Assembly (NCBI GenBank): GCA_902797705.1
Contig: CADBTX010000220.1
Location: 1-10,056 of the forward strand
From: an uncultured Lachnospiraceae bacterium
GTDB lineage: Bacteria > Bacillota > Clostridia > Lachnospirales > Lachnospiraceae
Direction: 5' to 3'
DNA: 10,056 nt
Position numbers and translations under genes: made by a program. Of the stretch, positions 7,090 through 10,056 are shown piece after piece. Under the pieces are notes generated by a model. That model was not told the DNA's origin. It did not search any database and saw only the letters and a list, made by a program, of their open reading frames with translations. Numbering within the stretch: the first letter of the stretch is position 1; every line of letters starts with the position of its first letter.

Positions 7090-8499
7090 GGCTCACGCGA
7101 CGACAGAAGCATTAACAGAGTCACTATCAGAAATAATGACATGGAGGCATACCTCAATCTGTCTCCTCCTCCGGAGGGACAGTACTACGATCTGGAAGAG
7201 ATCCTGACCTTCCTTGGCAATAACGGGGTGAAGGTAGGGATAAACACTTCCAGGGTTTCCGCCATGATCAAGAAGGAGATCTACAACCATGACCAGAAGG
7301 TGGCGGAGGGTACTCCTCCGGTAGCCGGGGTGGACGGTTATTATGAGTTCTTTTTTGAAGTGACCGGTACGGGTAAGAAGCATCCCCGCATCAGGCCGGA
7401 CGGCAGCGTGGATTACACATCGGTGAATCTTATCGAATGTGTCCAGGCCGGGGATAAGCTGGCTGTATATCACCCTGCTGTAAAGGAAAAGGCCGGGATG
7501 AGCGTCAAGGGACGGGCGATACCGGGAAAAAGAGCGAAGGAACTTCCTCCTCTTAGAACCACGGGATGCACCTATGTCGAAGAAGAAATGGCCTACTATG
7601 CAGACATAGAAGGCAGGGTGGAAGCTTCAAAGTCAAAGCTTTCCGTTACGGGAGTTCAGGAGTTTAAGAAGGATATAGACATTGTTTTCGGAAACATCAA
7701 TTTTAACGGTGATGTTATAATCCGCGGAGATGTTTCCGAAGGCGTTTCGGTAAAGGCCACCAGGAGCATAACCATAGAAGGGGTTTTCCATGGTGACTAC
7801 ATAGAGGCAGGAGAGGACATTGTCATAAAGGGCGGCGTCCTCGGTTCCAACGGCACCAGGATAGTCGGTAAAGGAGACGTTCTCGCGGATTTCATGGAGT
7901 ACGCGGATGTGGAGGCCGACGGAGAGGTGGCGGCGAATTACATCCTGGACTCCAAAGTGGTCTCCAAGGCAGTTGTCCACGCCACAGGTGAGAAGGGCAG
8001 CATAGTCGGAGGAGATGTTTACGGCATGAGGGGAGTGGAGGCGAAGTTCCTGGGGAATGACGTCTTTCTAAAAACCTGTGTTTCTGCCGGAGTCAAGGAT
8101 GATATCATCAAGATGCGAAAGGAACTTTCCGTGAAGGAAAGGGAGCTTTCCAATAAATTCCAGGAAATGAAGCTTCGCTCCGATGAGCTGGAGAGAAAGG
8201 TGCGGCTTGGCACCGCCGATGAGGCCATGCTGGCCGAGCGGCAGAGGCTCATGAGGGAAAAGATCGAAAAGAAGGCCGAGCTCCAGGAGATGGAGATGAA
8301 GACCAGGGAATTCGATGAGCTGATGAGGATCTCGGAAGGGGCCGCAGTAAGGGCGTATGACACCGCTTATGAAGGGGTGGTGGTAATGGTCGATAACCAG
8401 CAATATGTCCTCACAGAGACCCGGCGGGGAATAGAATTCATAAGAGACAACGCGGGAAATCTGCTGCCGAAGCCCATTTCCCGATCCCAAACCTATTAG
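7087..8499 (+). CDS. FapA / DUF342 family polymer-like scaffold protein
   Basis: A 470-residue member of the DUF342 family, whose named member is FapA (flagellar assembly protein A). The N-terminal part (about 20-180) matches the FapA N-domain pattern, with G-D-K-L (122-125) and G-x-S-V-K-G-R-x-I-P-G (137-147). Residues about 195-325 form a Gly/Val/Ile-rich right-handed beta-helix typical of the family, with signatures NINFNGDVIIRGDV (203-216) and IEAGEDIVIKGGVLG (239-253). Residues about 337-412 are a charged coiled coil, followed by a short beta tail. There is no signal peptide or membrane segment, so it should be cytoplasmic. The GTG start follows a good GGAGG 15 bases after valS, so it is probably cotranscribed with valS. 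The molecular function is poorly known: family members have been linked to flagellar assembly or polar localisation, but no flagellar gene is seen in this window, so I give no gene symbol. Confidence 0.88.
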   Translation: MGSRDDRSINRVTIRNNDMEAYLNLSPPPEGQYYDLEEILTFLGNNGVKVGINTSRVSAMIKKEIYNHDQKVAEGTPPVAGVDGYYEFFFEVTGTGKKHPRIRPDGSVDYTSVNLIECVQAGDKLAVYHPAVKEKAGMSVKGRAIPGKRAKELPPLRTTGCTYVEEEMAYYADIEGRVEASKSKLSVTGVQEFKKDIDIVFGNINFNGDVIIRGDVSEGVSVKATRSITIEGVFHGDYIEAGEDIVIKGGVLGSNGTRIVGKGDVLADFMEYADVEADGEVAANYILDSKVVSKAVVHATGEKGSIVGGDVYGMRGVEAKFLGNDVFLKTCVSAGVKDDIIKMRKELSVKERELSNKFQEMKLRSDELERKVRLGTADEAMLAERQRLMREKIEKKAELQEMEMKTREFDELMRISEGAAVRAYDTAYEGVVVMVDNQQYVLTETRRGIEFIRDNAGNLLPKPISRSQTY

Positions 8500-8518
8500 T
8501 GAGGCCTAAGCGTATATT

Positions 8519-8665
8519 ATGATAGATTTTGAAGAGGAACTTAAAAAATTCCACCCTTCTTTAGAAGTTGATGACACTGAGCAGGCGGTGATGGATCGCG
8601 ATGAACCGGACGTTCTGGACCTTCTGTTTTCGATGCTCGGTATGAAGAACAGGGAAAAAGAGTAA
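8519..8665 (+). CDS. Small acidic 48-residue protein, unknown function
   Basis: This ATG-to-TAA frame of 48 codons fills the space between fapA and the TPR gene. It begins MIDFEEELKKFHPSLEVDDT and ends in an amphipathic helix-like segment, DVLDLLFSMLGMKNREKE. It is strongly acidic, with no Cys and no membrane segment. Its stop codon (8663-8665) directly abuts the ATG of the next gene, and this tight TAA-ATG junction is the main argument that it is translated. The ribosome site is poor: GAGG (8501-8504) lies 14 bases upstream of the ATG, so translation may depend on coupling with fapA, which ends 19 bases before. I do not recognise a family. A chance ORF cannot be excluded. Confidence 0.6.
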   Translation: MIDFEEELKKFHPSLEVDDTEQAVMDRDEPDVLDLLFSMLGMKNREKE

Positions 8666-10056
8666 ATGAAGTGTTTTAACTGCGGCTGTACCTTATCTTC
8701 CGATGATTTCTGTACAGCCTGCGGAACGGACGTAAGAACCTATAAGAGGATTGTACGCCTTTCAAACAGCTACTACAATGAGGGCCTTAAGAAAGCGAGG
8801 ATCCGTGATCTTACAGGTGCGGCCGCTTCTCTTAGGATGTCTTTAAAATGCAATAAGAATAATGTTCAGGCAAGGAACCTTTTGGGCCTTGTCTATTTTG
8901 AGACGGGAGAAATAGTTCCGGCTCTTACGGAGTGGATCTTTTCCAAGAATATCAGGGCGAAGAAAAATATCGCCGATGATTTTCTTGCGGACATAAGAAA
9001 TAACCAGGCCAAGCTTTCCGGCTATGATACCCTTATCCATAAATATAATCAGGCTCTTTCCTATGCCCAGCATGACGATCTGGATCTCGCTGTGATCCAG
9101 CTTAAGTCCGTCGTGGCCAAAAATCCTGATTTTCTGAGGGCCGTGGAGCTTTTATGCCTTATCTACCTGAATAACGAGGAATGGGTCAAGGCCAGACGTG
9201 TGGCTGAGAGAGGCTTAAAGACCGATGCGGGAAATACCGTACTAAAGACCTACCTGAACGAGGCTGAAAAGCGTATTTCCGAAAAGGAGATGGCTTCCGG
9301 AAAGAAGAGCCGGAAAAAGAAGGAAGAGGCCATAAGCTATACCAGCGGAAACGAGACCATAATCCAGCCCATAAACGATTCCGAGAGAAGCGGAGGACAG
9401 GCCATACTCAATATCCTGATAGGCCTTATCGCAGGGGCTGCCCTTATGTGGTTCCTGGTGCTTCCGGGACGGATACAGCTGGCGGGAAATGACGTGAACG
9501 ACCGGCTGAAAGAGGTGTCTGAGGAACTGACCAGGAAGACCGCCGACATGGATGAGCTGAATGAGCGTATCGAGGCTCTGCAGGAGGAAAACAAGGGTTA
9601 TCAGGATACCCTTAACGAATATACGGGCAATGAGGGTGTCATTGAAGACTACAATAACCTTTTGTCCGGCGCTCTGAGCTATATGAACGACCCGGAGGAC
9701 GCCCTTACCGCAGCGGAATATCTGGAAAAGATCAAGGAGACGGGCGGAAGCAAGGTTTCAACGGAATTTACATCCCTGTATGACTACCTGAGCGGCAATG
9801 TTTCTGCGAAGGCAGCCGAGCAGTATCTTAAGAACGGTACGGACAAATATAATGACGGTGACTATGAGGGCGCCATCGACGACCTTACAGAGGCCTTTGA
9901 ACTCAATAAGGAAAGCGATGAGGCGCTGTATTATCTCGCCCAGAGTTACCTGAAGAACGACAACAAGGACAAGGCTACGGAACTCTTTAACCAGTTGATA
10001 GCATCCTTCCCGGATTCATCCTTCAAGAGTAAGGCTGAGAGCTTTATCAATCAGGG
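8666..10056 (+). CDS. Zinc-ribbon, TPR and transmembrane scaffold protein, 3' end missing
   Basis: The frame is open from ATG 8666 to the window edge, giving 463 codons with the C-terminus cut off. Domains in order: a zinc ribbon at residues 3-19 (Cys3/Cys6 and Cys16/Cys19); helical TPR-like repeats at about 33-100 and 122-190; a basic segment (GKKSRKKKEE, 212-221); one hydrophobic membrane segment at about 247-266 (LIGLIAGAALMWFLVLP lies in it); a heptad coiled coil at about 275-315; and at least two clear TPRs at 382-415 (KYNDGDYEGAIDDLTEAFEL) and 418-451 (ALYYLAQSYLKNDNKDKATE). The basic residues before the membrane segment and the zinc ribbon place the N-terminus in the cytoplasm and the coiled coil and last TPRs outside. 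AGGGA (8651-8655) precedes the start, which abuts the small ORF's stop. It probably acts as a protein-protein scaffold across the membrane; the partners are unknown, and FapA is the obvious neighbour candidate. No enzymatic motif is seen. Confidence 0.85.
   Translation, partial: MKCFNCGCTLSSDDFCTACGTDVRTYKRIVRLSNSYYNEGLKKARIRDLTGAAASLRMSLKCNKNNVQARNLLGLVYFETGEIVPALTEWIFSKNIRAKKNIADDFLADIRNNQAKLSGYDTLIHKYNQALSYAQHDDLDLAVIQLKSVVAKNPDFLRAVELLCLIYLNNEEWVKARRVAERGLKTDAGNTVLKTYLNEAEKRISEKEMASGKKSRKKKEEAISYTSGNETIIQPINDSERSGGQAILNILIGLIAGAALMWFLVLPGRIQLAGNDVNDRLKEVSEELTRKTADMDELNERIEALQEENKGYQDTLNEYTGNEGVIEDYNNLLSGALSYMNDPEDALTAAEYLEKIKETGGSKVSTEFTSLYDYLSGNVSAKAAEQYLKNGTDKYNDGDYEGAIDDLTEAFELNKESDEALYYLAQSYLKNDNKDKATELFNQLIASFPDSSFKSKAESFINQ

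Noticed and set aside
4990..7157. Long minus-strand ORFs of 218, 257 and 220 codons opposite valS
   Set aside because: They lie wholly or mostly inside valS, show no recognisable domain and no ribosome site, and are explained by the codon usage of the real gene on the other strand.
8666..9260. Minus-strand ORF of 76 codons at 8843-9073 opposite the TPR gene
   Set aside because: The plus-strand frame is open for 463 codons with clear zinc-ribbon, TPR and membrane features, so the antisense frame is a shadow.

Overview
The window comes from a Gram-positive Clostridia genome, most likely Lachnospiraceae (Butyrivibrio/Roseburia-like). The reasons are a genuine CodY regulator, the gene order topA-codY-valS-DUF342, mid-range GC with AG-rich ribosome binding sites, and a ValRS carrying a four-Cys insert. 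Every gene lies on the + strand and coding density is very high; the longest non-coding gap is 178 bases. I see no tRNA, rRNA, CRISPR array, insertion sequence or phage gene.

Layout. (1) 1-1263: the 3' end of an unrecognised, highly charged helical protein. Its frame is open to the window edge, and it ends at a strong GC-rich terminator (1300-1337). (2) 1333-4335: a sigma-A-type promoter that overlaps the terminator's T-rich tail drives topA (DNA topoisomerase I), followed 17 bases later by codY. (3) 4348-8665 and on to the right edge: a near-consensus promoter in the 72-base codY-valS gap starts a second unit. It holds valS, a FapA/DUF342 gene, a 48-residue ORF and a long membrane-spanning TPR gene that leaves the window. 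The gaps in this unit are 15, 19 and 0 bases, with no terminator visible.

How the parts may work together. CodY represses or activates genes according to GTP and branched-chain amino acid levels. Directly downstream, the valS promoter carries two CodY-box-like 15-mers, each 11/15 to the consensus and overlapping by exactly 6 bases, lying over the -10 and the predicted start. ValRS consumes valine, so CodY control here would tie the synthetase to branched-chain amino acid status; the gap is too short for a T-box leader. The three genes after valS look like an envelope or localisation module of unknown function: a cytoplasmic beta-helix/coiled-coil scaffold, a tiny acidic protein, and a bitopic protein with a zinc ribbon and TPRs inside and a coiled coil plus TPRs outside. 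These three, the CodY-box pair and the repeat-bearing protein at the left edge are the least described parts of the window; topA, codY and valS are ordinary core genes.
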